Assembly: GCA_045130235.1 (NCBI GenBank)
Contig: JBGUPJ010000027.1
Span: 41,429 to 105,428, forward strand
Source: UBA1756 sp045130235
GTDB lineage: Bacteria > Bacteroidota > Bacteroidia > Bacteroidales > WCHB1-69
Direction: 5' to 3'
DNA: 64,000 nucleotides
Shown here: piece after piece, positions 33,527 to 42,637 of the stretch
How positions within the stretch are numbered: the stretch's first letter is position 1
Layout of the letters: every line of letters begins with the position of its first letter
Position numbers and translations under genes: made by a program
Notes under the pieces: model-generated
Databases searched by the model: none
The model's input: only the letters and a program-made list of their open reading frames with translations
Told to the model about the DNA's origin: nothing

Positions 33527-33557
33527 CAAATATACTATTTTTTTTGATTGGAGCAAA
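33527..33557 (-). promoter_or_regulatory. Promoter of the rpmD-rplQ operon
   Basis: Minus-strand TTTG (33554-33557), a 19-base spacer and TATATTTG (33527-33534): an ideal Bacteroidota promoter about 190 bases before rpmD. Confidence 0.8.
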
Positions 33558-33660
33558 CTTCTTCGATTTTTTTCAAAAAAAATCAATTTTTCACCCCTTT
33601 TTGACCAAAATCACCCTCTGAAACCATCCAATAGGGTGATTATATTTCCATTTTTCCGCA

Positions 33661-34107
33661 TTAGCGCTTCGACCCCGAGAAGGTGGTATGCCCCACATAC
33701 TCGCCTTCGCTGAGATAACGGATATCCAAGGTCATGGTAGCGGTATAAAAATGCCCCTCTACCTTCAGGGCATCGACGTTGGCGAGAAAATACCCTTCCT
33801 CTAAACCACAAAGATCCAACAATTGAGAGACCTGTGGTGCACTCACTTCACCCTCATAAAAGTAGCCCTCTTTGCTCCATTCAAGCTCCAAAAAGCCTTC
33901 CAACACAAGGTTTGCTGGCGTAGTGGCGCTCTGCATCACCTCAAAATCCACCAAAGTATCCAAAGCGACGTTCTCTTCGCTGCGTGTGGTGGAAAACAGC
34001 CCATGATACTGACCCGCATAGGCCTCCGCCTTTCTTTCCCACCGACTTTGTTTGCAGCCGCAGATCATCACGGCCGACAGAAACAGAAGAAGCATCAATT
34101 TCTTCAT
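33661..34107 (-). CDS. Small lipoprotein, paralogue of its neighbour
   Basis: A 148-residue protein with lipobox ICGC (lipidated Cys18). The mature part begins with AYAGQYHGLFST and ends with YTATMTLDIRY...TTFSGSK. Both segments match the neighbour at 34237 (ACAGTYSGTFNI and YTATVLGIE...ARFNGTK). The fold is probably a small beta barrel or sandwich. Function unknown. A good promoter lies upstream (34137-34168). Confidence 0.7.
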   Translation of the reverse strand: MKKLMLLLFLSAVMICGCKQSRWERKAEAYAGQYHGLFSTTRSEENVALDTLVDFEVMQSATTPANLVLEGFLELEWSKEGYFYEGEVSAPQVSQLLDLCGLEEGYFLANVDALKVEGHFYTATMTLDIRYLSEGEYVGHTTFSGSKR

Positions 34108-34136
34108 AATAAGGTTTTATTGGTTCTTTCAAGCTG

Positions 34137-34168
34137 CAAAAATACAACAATTTTGCCTTGTCACCAAA
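34137..34168 (-). promoter_or_regulatory. Promoter of the lipoprotein at 33661
   Basis: Minus-strand TTTG (34165-34168), 20 bases, TATTTTTG (34137-34144), about 30 bases before the start codon. Confidence 0.65.
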
Positions 34169-34175
34169 TGCGCAA

Positions 34176-34211
34176 ACAAAAAAAGGGAGGAACTCTACAA
34201 GTTCCTCCCTT
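34176..34211 (-). terminator. Terminator of the second lipoprotein gene
   Basis: A 12-bp stem, AAGGGAGGAACT (34183-34194) with 34200-34211, and a T-run on the minus strand. It lies 26 bases after the gene at 34237. Confidence 0.85.
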
Positions 34212-34236
34212 ATTTCAATAGAATTGGCGTATGCAA

Positions 34237-34701
34237 TTACTCCTTGGTACCGTTGAATCTGGCAATCACCACATCGGTTTCGATACCGAGCACAGTGGCA
34301 GTATAATAGATCTTGGTTTCGACAGAACTGTCCGAAAATTCAGATCTCACACGAATCTTTTCAATGGTAGCATCAGTGTACTGGCTGATACCAATCAGAT
34401 TGGTGGCTGCGGTCAGCATCTCAGTGGTATAGGTATCCTCAGCACTTTCATACACACCCGTCTTTTGACGCTGCAATTCCACCACATACTCCCACATCAG
34501 GTTGTCCATGTTGAGGGGATTCTGTTTGAAGTGAAGCTTACCTTCTTTGGTGGTTGTGGTGTTGTCGCTGGTTTTGAGGATGTTGAAAGTACCACTGTAG
34601 GTGCCTGCACAAGCGGCGGCCTCATCGGAATAGGGGGAATCCTTGCAGCCTGCCAATGCTACAGCTGCGATGCAAACCATAATGAAGAATAATTTTTTCA
34701 T
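34237..34701 (-). CDS. Small lipoprotein, paralogue of its neighbour
   Basis: A 154-residue protein with lipobox LAGC (lipidated Cys19). It shares start and end motifs with the lipoprotein at 33661 but differs in the middle, with a Thr-rich loop (SDNTTTTKEG). Each copy has its own promoter (TATTTTTG at 34760-34767 here), and a terminator separates them, so they can be regulated independently. Function unknown. Confidence 0.7.
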   Translation of the reverse strand: MKKLFFIMVCIAAVALAGCKDSPYSDEAAACAGTYSGTFNILKTSDNTTTTKEGKLHFKQNPLNMDNLMWEYVVELQRQKTGVYESAEDTYTTEMLTAATNLIGISQYTDATIEKIRVRSEFSDSSVETKIYYTATVLGIETDVVIARFNGTKE

Positions 34702-34807
34702 AGTCAAATGTTTTAAAGTTATACAATATAATATTTACAAATTCTAAAGAACGGAGTTGCAAAAATACAACTTAATTTGGAACATTGTAATACCCACGAA
34801 GAAAAAA

Positions 34808-37354
34808 CTACTCGTTTTCATCAGGTTGCACATTTTCCTCAGTGGTGGGAGTTTCGTTTTCGATGTCAACGACAGTTTCGTCGGTCACCTCCTCCCCTGC
34901 TTCGGGCTCCTCTTCCTCACGCGGCACACGCGACACGGCGGCAATCATGTCCTTCTCGCCCAGGTTGATGAGTTTAACCCCCTGGGTGGCACGACCGAGC
35001 ACGCGGAGCGTATCCACATGGAGACGTATGGCTATGCCGGAGCGGTTGATGATCATGAGGTCGTCGTCGTCGGTAACACGCTGGATGGCAATCAGTCCGC
35101 CCGTCTTCTCTGTGATGTTGAGGGTCTTGACACCCTTTCCACCACGGTTGGTGATACGGTAATCCTCCAGCAGCGAGCGTTTGCCGAAGCCTTTTTCCGA
35201 CACCACGAGGATGTTGTCGTTGGGCGACTCCAGACACACCATGCCGATGACGTAATCGTTCTCATCGGCGAGGGTGATACCGCGCACACCCATCGAGTCG
35301 CGGCCCACTGCACGGACGGTGCTCTCGTGGAAGCGGACAGCCTTGCCGGAGTGACCTGCCAGCAGCAGTTCGTCGTCGCCGGCGGTGAGCTGGGCATTCA
35401 CCAGATGGTCGTCTTCGCGAATGTTGATGGCGATGATACCCATGGCACGCGGACGGGAGTAGCTGGCCAACGAGGTCTTCTTCACGATACCCTTTTCGGT
35501 ACACATAATAATATAGTGTGAAGCGCAGTACTCCTCATCCTTCAAATCCTTGACATTGATGATGGCCTTGATCTTATCGTCGGGATCGAGCTGCAGCAGG
35601 TTCTGCACGGCGCGGCCCTTGAAGGCCTTGGGGCCTTCCGGAATCTCGAACACACGCAGCCAGTAGCAACGACCCTTCTCGGTGAAGAAGAGCAGATAGT
35701 GGTGATTATTAGCGATATAGAGCTGCTCGGTGAAGTCAGCCTCGCGGCTACTGCTGCCCCGTGAGCCGCGACCGCCACGTGCCTGCGACTTGTACTCCGA
35801 CAAAGAGGTACGCTTAATGTAGCCGAGGTGCGAAACCGTGATGGCCATGTCGGTATCGGCGTAGTTGTCCTCGATACGGAAGTCGGCGGTCTGGTAGTTG
35901 ATATGCGAGCGGCGCTCGTCGCCGTACTTGGCTTTCAGCTCGGTAAGCTCGTCTTTGATGATCTGCATCTGGAGAGCGTATTCTGAAAGCACTCGACGCA
36001 AATATTCAATCTGTTTCTGAAGCTCGTCGAACTCGTTCTGGAGCTTTTCGCGTTCCAGTCCGGTGAGCTGACGGAGGCGCATCTCGACGATGGCGCGGGC
36101 CTGGACTTCGGTGAAATCCCAGCGTTCCATGAGGGTGGTGCGGGCATCGTCAACGCTTTGGGAGGCGCGGATGGCCGCGATGATCTCGTCGATGATGTCG
36201 AGGGCTTTGAGGAGGCCTTCGAGGATATGGGCGCGCTCCTCAGCCTTACGCAGTTCGAACTGGGCACGGCGGATGATGACCTCGTGACGATGTTTCACGT
36301 AGCATTCGATCAGCTGTTTGAGGTTCAGTGTCTCGGGACGGCCGTTCACCAATGCCACGTTGTTGATGCTGAAGGACGACTGCAGTGCGGTGAGCTGGTA
36401 CAGTTTGTTGAGCACCACATTCGGGATGGCGTCGCGTTTCAGCTCATACACGATGCGGGTACCATTGCGCTTGTTGCTGAGGTTTTCGATATTGGCGATA
36501 CCGTCGATTTTACCATCCTTAACCAGCTCTGCGGTGTGGCTGATAAGTTCGGAAGGACCGACGAGGTACGGCAGCGAGGTGACGATGATGCGGGGCTTGG
36601 TGCCCTCATCCTCGATGGTGGCGTCGCCGCGCATGATGACGCGACCGCGGCCGGTAGTGAACGCGCTGCGCACACCGTCGTAGCCGTAGATGGCGCAACC
36701 TGACGGGAAGTCAGGACCTTTGATGTAGTGCATCAGCTCCTCGATGGTGATGTCGTTGTTGTCGATGTAGGCGATGATGCCGTCGCACACCTCGCCGAGG
36801 TTGTGGGGCGCCATGTTGGTGGCCATACCGACGGCGATACCCGACGAGCCGTTGACCAGCAGCGCGGGGATCTTGGCGGGCAGCACCGTGGGTTCGTCGA
36901 ACTCCTCGGAGAAGTTCTTCCGCATATCCACCGTATCTTTCTCGATGTCGTTGAGCAGTTCTTCAGCGCACTTGCGGAGGCGAGCCTCGGTGTAACGCAT
37001 AGCAGCCGCACCGTCGCCGTCCACAGAGCCGAAGTTACCCTGGCCGTCCACGTATGGCAGGCGCATCGACCAGTCTTGAGCCATACGCACCATGGCATCA
37101 TATACGGCCGTGTCGCCGTGCGGGTGGTACTTACCGAGCACCTCACCGACGATACGCGCCGACTTCTTGTGCGGGCGGCCGGCGAGAATTCCCTGATCCC
37201 ACATGGCATATAAAATTCTTCTATGTACCGGTTTCATGCCGTCGCGGGCATCCGGCAAAGCACGGGCCACAATCACCGACATGGAGTAGTCGATGTAGGC
37301 CGTTTTCATCTGGTTTTCAATGTTAACCTGAATAATTCTTTCTCCGTCTGACAT
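34808..37354 (-). CDS. gyrA: DNA gyrase subunit A
   Basis: An 848-residue subunit that breaks and rejoins DNA during negative supercoiling. The catalytic tyrosine is Tyr121 (AAMRYTEARL). The quinolone region reads HPHGDTAVYD with Thr82 and Asp86 at the E. coli Ser83/Asp87 positions. The GyrA box in the C-terminal beta-pinwheel is QARGGRGSRG, supporting gyrase over topoisomerase IV. The last 45 residues are very acidic (EEEEPEAGEEV...), a tail known to tune gyrase in other bacteria. I chose the start at 37354 over one three codons upstream. Confidence 0.95.
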   Translation of the reverse strand: MSDGERIIQVNIENQMKTAYIDYSMSVIVARALPDARDGMKPVHRRILYAMWDQGILAGRPHKKSARIVGEVLGKYHPHGDTAVYDAMVRMAQDWSMRLPYVDGQGNFGSVDGDGAAAMRYTEARLRKCAEELLNDIEKDTVDMRKNFSEEFDEPTVLPAKIPALLVNGSSGIAVGMATNMAPHNLGEVCDGIIAYIDNNDITIEELMHYIKGPDFPSGCAIYGYDGVRSAFTTGRGRVIMRGDATIEDEGTKPRIIVTSLPYLVGPSELISHTAELVKDGKIDGIANIENLSNKRNGTRIVYELKRDAIPNVVLNKLYQLTALQSSFSINNVALVNGRPETLNLKQLIECYVKHRHEVIIRRAQFELRKAEERAHILEGLLKALDIIDEIIAAIRASQSVDDARTTLMERWDFTEVQARAIVEMRLRQLTGLEREKLQNEFDELQKQIEYLRRVLSEYALQMQIIKDELTELKAKYGDERRSHINYQTADFRIEDNYADTDMAITVSHLGYIKRTSLSEYKSQARGGRGSRGSSSREADFTEQLYIANNHHYLLFFTEKGRCYWLRVFEIPEGPKAFKGRAVQNLLQLDPDDKIKAIINVKDLKDEEYCASHYIIMCTEKGIVKKTSLASYSRPRAMGIIAINIREDDHLVNAQLTAGDDELLLAGHSGKAVRFHESTVRAVGRDSMGVRGITLADENDYVIGMVCLESPNDNILVVSEKGFGKRSLLEDYRITNRGGKGVKTLNITEKTGGLIAIQRVTDDDDLMIINRSGIAIRLHVDTLRVLGRATQGVKLINLGEKDMIAAVSRVPREEEEPEAGEEVTDETVVDIENETPTTEENVQPDENE

Positions 37355-37418
37355 TTTTACCAAAATTTTTATTATAAGTTAATGATTATCAGTTATTTAC
37401 TAAAATAATAATAGCTTG

Positions 37419-37426
37419 CAAAGATA
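37419..37426 (-). promoter_or_regulatory. gyrA promoter -7 element
   Basis: Minus-strand TATCTTTG lies 65 bases before the gyrA start. The -33 box is weak. Confidence 0.5.
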
Positions 37427-37578
37427 CAAAAAATTTCAATACAAGCCATTTATTTTTGATTTGATGGAGAAAAAATTTCTTTTCGATACCCCCTCGGCAA
37501 TAATTGAAAAGGGCGGAAATCGAAAGATTTTGGGGGTAAAATCTACAAAGTGCGAAATGACGTGTATCTTCTACTCCC

Positions 37579-39909
37579 CTACTTGCCCTGATGATACAAC
37601 TCTATGATACGCGATTTCTCTTTCTTCCCAACCTGTTTCAAATCGAGGGGTTCATCCATGCCTTTCTCAAAGGTATGCCGCGATATCACATCATCTTTCA
37701 TCATCAAAACAGTGGTGGAATGGCCTTTCATTTCTTCTGCAATGATGAATAGTGACTCCTCACTCTCGATGGTCCATTTATCGAACATCAGCACAACATA
37801 CTCACCTGAAAGTCCTTGGTAGGTGTCAGAATCGAAGGTGACCGTAAAGACATACTGACTCATGGAAGACGGCTTTTGAGCCAGCATCTTCTTTTGAAGC
37901 AATGCAATACGATTTTCTATTTCAATTGCCATTGGAAATGTCTCATCAAAAGCCGATTTTAGGATAACCAAAGCCTTTTGGTAATACTTCTTCGCCTGCG
38001 CACAGTCGCCTTGCGTATCATACAATTCACCCATATTATTATAAATCAGAGCTATATATGGATGGTCATTCCCATAAACTGAATGAAAGATTCCCAAGGC
38101 TTTTTGGTAATACTCCATGGCCAATCGGCTGTCTTTTTGACAAGAGTACACCTCGCCGACATTGACATAGTTGATGGCCACTTCAGGATGATTCTCCCCT
38201 AAAAACGATTTTTGGAGAGTCAATGCTTTTTGGTAATATTCCAATGCATGAGCATAATCCCCTTGTTCATAATATACCACGCCGATACTGCCATATATCT
38301 GTGCCACATTAGGATGCGACTCTCCGAAAAAGGCCTTCATGATATTCAATCCCTTCTGGGTGTACTCCAATGCCTGAGTGTATTCGCCCAAAGAGCAGCA
38401 CACCAAGCCAAGGTTATTGTAGGTTTCCGCCACATCGGGGTGATTCTCGCCATAAATCGTTTTTTGTATGGCCAAGGCCTTTTGGAAGCAATCGTATGCA
38501 GGCTCAAACTCTTCTAAATTAGCATATACCGTTCCCATGTTGAGATAGCTGGTGGCCACGTCAAGATGGTTCTCACCCAAAATTGATTTTCTGATGGCCA
38601 AAGCCTTTTGATGACACTCCAGTGCCAGTGCGTAGTCGCCCAAATCCTCATACACAATACCCAAATCGCTATAATTCAATGCCACATCAGGATGACTCTC
38701 CCCATATACTGATTTCCGGATATCCATAGCCTTTTGGTAGTACTCCAATTCCTGGGCATAGTCGCCCAATTCGCCATAAATATTGCCGATATTGCCATAG
38801 CTGGTCGCCACATCAGGATGGTTTTCTCCATAAACCGATTTGCGAATGGTCAAAGACTTTTGGTGATATGCCAGTGCTTGTTCGTATTCACCTATGTTAG
38901 AACACACTATAGCCATATTGTTGTAGATCGTCATCACATAAGCGTGGGACTCTCCGCCCTGCGACAGGGCATGACGCAGTGCGCGCTGATAATAGAACAT
39001 GGCCTTTTTATAGCCAGCCAAATAACTCAAAATGAACGAACCCGCATCCAGCTGCCACTCCACCTTCGTCGTGTCGAGGCTCGCCCGCAACTCCAAGTAG
39101 TAGGCGGCGGAGTCGTTTTCAAATTGCGAGGCGAATTTCTCGTAATAGCTGTAGCAGCGGCGACCCAGCTCGTCGATGTCGGCGGCCAATACTGCTTCGG
39201 CCTGTTGCAGTTGTTCTTTTTCTTCGTTGAGCGCCTGCGCTTTCTTTTGCGCATCCTTGATCTGCTGCGACACGTCGCCACGGGAGCGCAGCAGCGAGTC
39301 GGCTTTCACCAAGTCGCCGTTCTCAATACTGAACGACACCTGCCGGTAGAACTCGTCCAGCAGGTCGTAGTCGAGCTCCGCGTACCGTTTGGCCATGTCG
39401 GAGACGAGCTTTTCATTGCTCTCCTGATAGGCATAGAGTTGCTGCAACGCTTGGCGGTATTCCTCCTCGGTGATTTTGTTCTCCTCCTTGAGGGCATCGA
39501 TCTCCTCTTCCTTCTGTTGCAGCTGCTTCTGAAGCTGGCGGCGCAGTTTCCGCTCGGCGGCCAACTGGTCGTCGGCGAGTTTCTCCTTAGTTTCCATCGA
39601 AATCACCAGCGGGTTGGAGGAGCATACATATTGCTTTTTCAGCATTTCGGGGTCGGTGAGCACATAGCCCTGCTTCTGCACATCGCTGAGGTAGAATTTC
39701 TTGTCGGGCGCCGTCAGGGTAAAGTCGCCGTTGGCATCGGCCACGGTAGAGTGGCCGCCTGTCAGTTGGATAGCGACATTGCCGATACGAGTGCCCGGAA
39801 TCAGGTTGCCTTTGCTGTCCATACGGCCTTTGGTCTTCGCATAGCCCGTCTGGGTGGTCTGCGCAGGGGCAAGAAGGGTGCACAGCAAAAGGAAGTAGAG
39901 TAATCTCAT
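37579..39909 (-). CDS. Exported TPR protein with N-terminal beta domain and C-terminal shared domain (operon gene 6)
   Basis: A 776-residue protein with a signal peptide (MRLLYFLLLCTLLAPAQ). It has an N-terminal beta domain of carboxypeptidase-regulatory type (about 20-105, GYAKTKGRMDSKGNLIPGTR...), a charged coiled coil (about 110-245), and eight kinesin-light-chain-like TPRs of 42 residues (x-GENHPDVA-x-YxNxG...YxxALEYxQKAL) near 300-660. A final 95-residue domain (YVFTVTFDSDTYQGLSGEYVVL...EKGMDEPLDLK) recurs in the gene at 42638. ATGs at 39951 and 39948 overlap the previous stop and could be the true start, giving a longer signal region. Last gene of the TIR-TPR operon. Role unknown; likely protein-protein interaction in the periplasm. 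Confidence 0.82.
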   Translation of the reverse strand: MRLLYFLLLCTLLAPAQTTQTGYAKTKGRMDSKGNLIPGTRIGNVAIQLTGGHSTVADANGDFTLTAPDKKFYLSDVQKQGYVLTDPEMLKKQYVCSSNPLVISMETKEKLADDQLAAERKLRRQLQKQLQQKEEEIDALKEENKITEEEYRQALQQLYAYQESNEKLVSDMAKRYAELDYDLLDEFYRQVSFSIENGDLVKADSLLRSRGDVSQQIKDAQKKAQALNEEKEQLQQAEAVLAADIDELGRRCYSYYEKFASQFENDSAAYYLELRASLDTTKVEWQLDAGSFILSYLAGYKKAMFYYQRALRHALSQGGESHAYVMTIYNNMAIVCSNIGEYEQALAYHQKSLTIRKSVYGENHPDVATSYGNIGNIYGELGDYAQELEYYQKAMDIRKSVYGESHPDVALNYSDLGIVYEDLGDYALALECHQKALAIRKSILGENHLDVATSYLNMGTVYANLEEFEPAYDCFQKALAIQKTIYGENHPDVAETYNNLGLVCCSLGEYTQALEYTQKGLNIMKAFFGESHPNVAQIYGSIGVVYYEQGDYAHALEYYQKALTLQKSFLGENHPEVAINYVNVGEVYSCQKDSRLAMEYYQKALGIFHSVYGNDHPYIALIYNNMGELYDTQGDCAQAKKYYQKALVILKSAFDETFPMAIEIENRIALLQKKMLAQKPSSMSQYVFTVTFDSDTYQGLSGEYVVLMFDKWTIESEESLFIIAEEMKGHSTTVLMMKDDVISRHTFEKGMDEPLDLKQVGKKEKSRIIELYHQGK
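39030..39890 (-). repeat. Long direct repeat: 5' module of the TPR genes (copy A)
   Basis: The part of the gene encoding signal-proximal beta domain and coiled coil is highly similar at DNA level to 44090-44960 (roughly nine in ten bases by eye over sampled stretches) and, for the beta domain, to 42290-42600. The TPR parts diverge. Confidence 0.8.
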
Positions 39910-39947
39910 ACCCCTGCAATGATACAGCTTAACAAGAATATGTTTCA

Positions 39948-42629
39948 TCATTTCTGCTTGATTAACTTTTTCACTTCATCAATTTTCTTAATGATCGCTT
40001 TGGCCTGCGAAGATTTCTTTCCATATTTGGCTTGTGTGATTTCCAAAACATTCAGATAATGCTCCAAGGCTGTGTTGTAATCTCCCAATTGAACCTGCAG
40101 GTCGGCAACTGCCTTCTCGTACATAGCAATCGCAGGATGGCTGGAACCCGCCAAAGCCACCATCATATTCATGGCATTCTGTAGGTATTGCAACGCCCCT
40201 TCCAAGTCGCCCTTCCCTGCCAGTGAAAATCCAATATTATAGTTGCACACTGCCACTTGCGGATGGTTTTCACCATAAACTTTTTTATTGATTTCCAACG
40301 CCTTCTGATAGCACACAACGGCAGAATCATACAATTTTTGTCGAAAATACAATACCCCAATATCATTATAATTAATGGCTGTAGCCACATGTTCCTCACC
40401 ATCCACCTTCTTCTTGATTTCCAAGGATTTCATATAATATTCCATCGCCTGGGCGTAGTCGCCATGGTTGGATAAAAGCCGTCCCATATCGTTGTAGCAG
40501 GCAGCCAAGGTGGGATGTTCATTTCCATATACCTTCAACCGGATGTCGAGTGCAGCCTGATAATATTCCATCGCACCCTCAAAATCACCTTTACGCGCCA
40601 ATACGCCCGCCAATTCATTACAACTCAACGCCACGTCAGGGTGATCATGTCCATAAATCTTATTTCTGATTTCCAATGCCTTAACATGAAACTCAAACCC
40701 ACGGTCATTATCTCCTTTCATAAAATACAAACGGCCGATATTGTTATAAACATCCGCCACTTCGGGATGATTTTCGCCATAATATTGGATGGATATGTCT
40801 AAAGCCTTCTGATAATCAGCGAGGCCCTCATCGTAGTTTCCCACCCGGGTATGCACCAGCGCGACATTATTGTAACTGATAGCTGTGGTAGGATGGTTGT
40901 CGCCGAAAATCTGCTGCCGGAGTTCCATAGCCCTTTGGAAATTCTCCAACGATTTGGGGAAATTGGACATGCGGAAATATTCCCGTCCGATCTGGTCGTA
41001 GGTGGAGGCCACCATCGGATGCCGTAGGCCATACACCTCCGTCAGAATATGCAAAGCCTTCTGATGATATTCCAATGCTTGGGCATATTCGCCTTGGTCG
41101 GAACAGACGAATCCGATTTCACTATAGCAGTCGGCCACTTCGGGATGAGACGCTCCGTAGATTTTTGTGCGGATGTCAAGGGCTTTATTCATGTACTCCA
41201 TCCCCTTTTCCTCATCTCTTTTATAATTGTAGTACAACATCCCCAACGCAAGGTAACTGTTGGAGAGGTCGGGATGCTCATCGCCAAACAGTGCCTTCCG
41301 GATGTCCAAGGCTTTCTCATAATCCTTCAATGCGCTCTCGTATTCCCCTTGTTGGGAATGCAAACTGCCGAGATTATGATACACATTGGCCACTTCAGCA
41401 TGATTCTCGCCATAATTCGATTTCAGAATATCCAATGAATTTTGATAATACTCCTCAGCAGTGGTATAGGAGCCCAGCACCGAATTGACACTTCCTATAT
41501 TATTATAGCACAAGGCGATTTCTGGGTGATGGTCGCCATAAACCGAAGCAGTAAGTGTCAAAGCATTTTGAAAATTCTGAAGGGCGGAACCATAATGTCC
41601 TTTATCGAAATCGAGTTGGCCGATGTGGTTATAGCAGTTGATTGCAAGCGACTTCTCCCCTACTTCGTCGGAGATGGCGAGGCGCATGGCCCGCTCGTAA
41701 TAGGTCATGGCCTGATCCAATTGGGCCATATACCGGAACAGGTATTCGCCGGCATCCAGTTGCCACAGCACGTTGGAGCTGTCGAGGCGGGCGCGAATCT
41801 CAAGGTAGTGGGCGGCGGAGTCGCGCTGGTTCTGCAGCTGGAAAATTTCAGACTTGTGGTAGCAGTCGGCGGCCAGTTCGTCGCGGGTGATACGGGCAAG
41901 TGCCTCGCTCTTCTCTAATGCCTCACGCACCTGAGCGTTGGCGGCCAGCTGCTGGTCGAGCTGGTTCACCCTCGATTGTATGCTGCCTTTGGAAGCGATG
42001 AGCGAGTCGGCCTCCTGCAGCCGTCCGTTGAGGATGCAGTCGCTGATGCGGCGATTGAACTCATCCAAATTGTCAAAATCTATGCTCACATAACGCTCGG
42101 CCATTGCCTTGACAAGGCGGGAACTATGATCCTGTTCGTCGTAAATTTGCTGGAGGGCGGCGCGGTACTCCTCTTCGGTGATGCGGTTCAGCTCGCGCAG
42201 CGAGTCCATCTCCTGCTCGCGCTTTTGCAGCTGCTGTTGCAGTGTGCGCCGCAGTTTGCGCTCTGCCGCCAGCTTCTCGTCCTGTTGCTGCGAAGGCGTC
42301 TCCATCGAAATCACCAGCGGGTTGGAGGAGCAGGTGTACTGCTTTTTCAGCATGTCGGGGTCGGTGAGCACGTAGCCCTGCTTCTGCACGTCGCTGAGGT
42401 AGAACTTTTTGTCGGGGGCGTTGAGGGTGAAATTGCCGTTGGCGTCGGCTACGGTGGAGTGGCCGCCCGTCAGCTGGATGGAGACCCCTCCGATGCGAGT
42501 GCCTGGAATCAGATTGCCCTTGCTATCCATGCGTCCTTTGGTCTTCGCATAGCCAGTCTGCGTGGTCTGGCCGAACACAAAGGTGGCGGCGAGGAGGAAC
42601 AAGATGGACAATATCAGACTTTTTCGCAT
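39948..42629 (-). CDS. Exported TPR protein with 13 repeats (operon gene 5)
   Basis: An 893-residue protein with a signal peptide (MRKSLILSILFLLAATFVFGQ), the same N-terminal beta domain (about 22-108) and coiled coil (about 115-260), then about 13 TPRs of 42 residues running almost to the C-terminus. The repeats carry the HPEVA/HPTTA-x-SYNNV pattern typical of TPR_10/TPR_12. Unlike its neighbours it lacks the 95-residue terminal domain and ends in a lysine-rich helix. It begins 8 bases after the gene at 42638 ends and its stop overlaps possible starts of the next gene (ATGATG). Role unknown. Confidence 0.85.
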   Translation of the reverse strand: MRKSLILSILFLLAATFVFGQTTQTGYAKTKGRMDSKGNLIPGTRIGGVSIQLTGGHSTVADANGNFTLNAPDKKFYLSDVQKQGYVLTDPDMLKKQYTCSSNPLVISMETPSQQQDEKLAAERKLRRTLQQQLQKREQEMDSLRELNRITEEEYRAALQQIYDEQDHSSRLVKAMAERYVSIDFDNLDEFNRRISDCILNGRLQEADSLIASKGSIQSRVNQLDQQLAANAQVREALEKSEALARITRDELAADCYHKSEIFQLQNQRDSAAHYLEIRARLDSSNVLWQLDAGEYLFRYMAQLDQAMTYYERAMRLAISDEVGEKSLAINCYNHIGQLDFDKGHYGSALQNFQNALTLTASVYGDHHPEIALCYNNIGSVNSVLGSYTTAEEYYQNSLDILKSNYGENHAEVANVYHNLGSLHSQQGEYESALKDYEKALDIRKALFGDEHPDLSNSYLALGMLYYNYKRDEEKGMEYMNKALDIRTKIYGASHPEVADCYSEIGFVCSDQGEYAQALEYHQKALHILTEVYGLRHPMVASTYDQIGREYFRMSNFPKSLENFQRAMELRQQIFGDNHPTTAISYNNVALVHTRVGNYDEGLADYQKALDISIQYYGENHPEVADVYNNIGRLYFMKGDNDRGFEFHVKALEIRNKIYGHDHPDVALSCNELAGVLARKGDFEGAMEYYQAALDIRLKVYGNEHPTLAACYNDMGRLLSNHGDYAQAMEYYMKSLEIKKKVDGEEHVATAINYNDIGVLYFRQKLYDSAVVCYQKALEINKKVYGENHPQVAVCNYNIGFSLAGKGDLEGALQYLQNAMNMMVALAGSSHPAIAMYEKAVADLQVQLGDYNTALEHYLNVLEITQAKYGKKSSQAKAIIKKIDEVKKLIKQK

Positions 42630-42637
42630 ATCGATAT

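Noticed and set aside
38734..39903. A 389-codon open frame on the plus strand within the last TPR gene
   Set aside because: It mirrors the repeat and coiled-coil codons; parallel frames occur at the same place in the other TPR paralogues.
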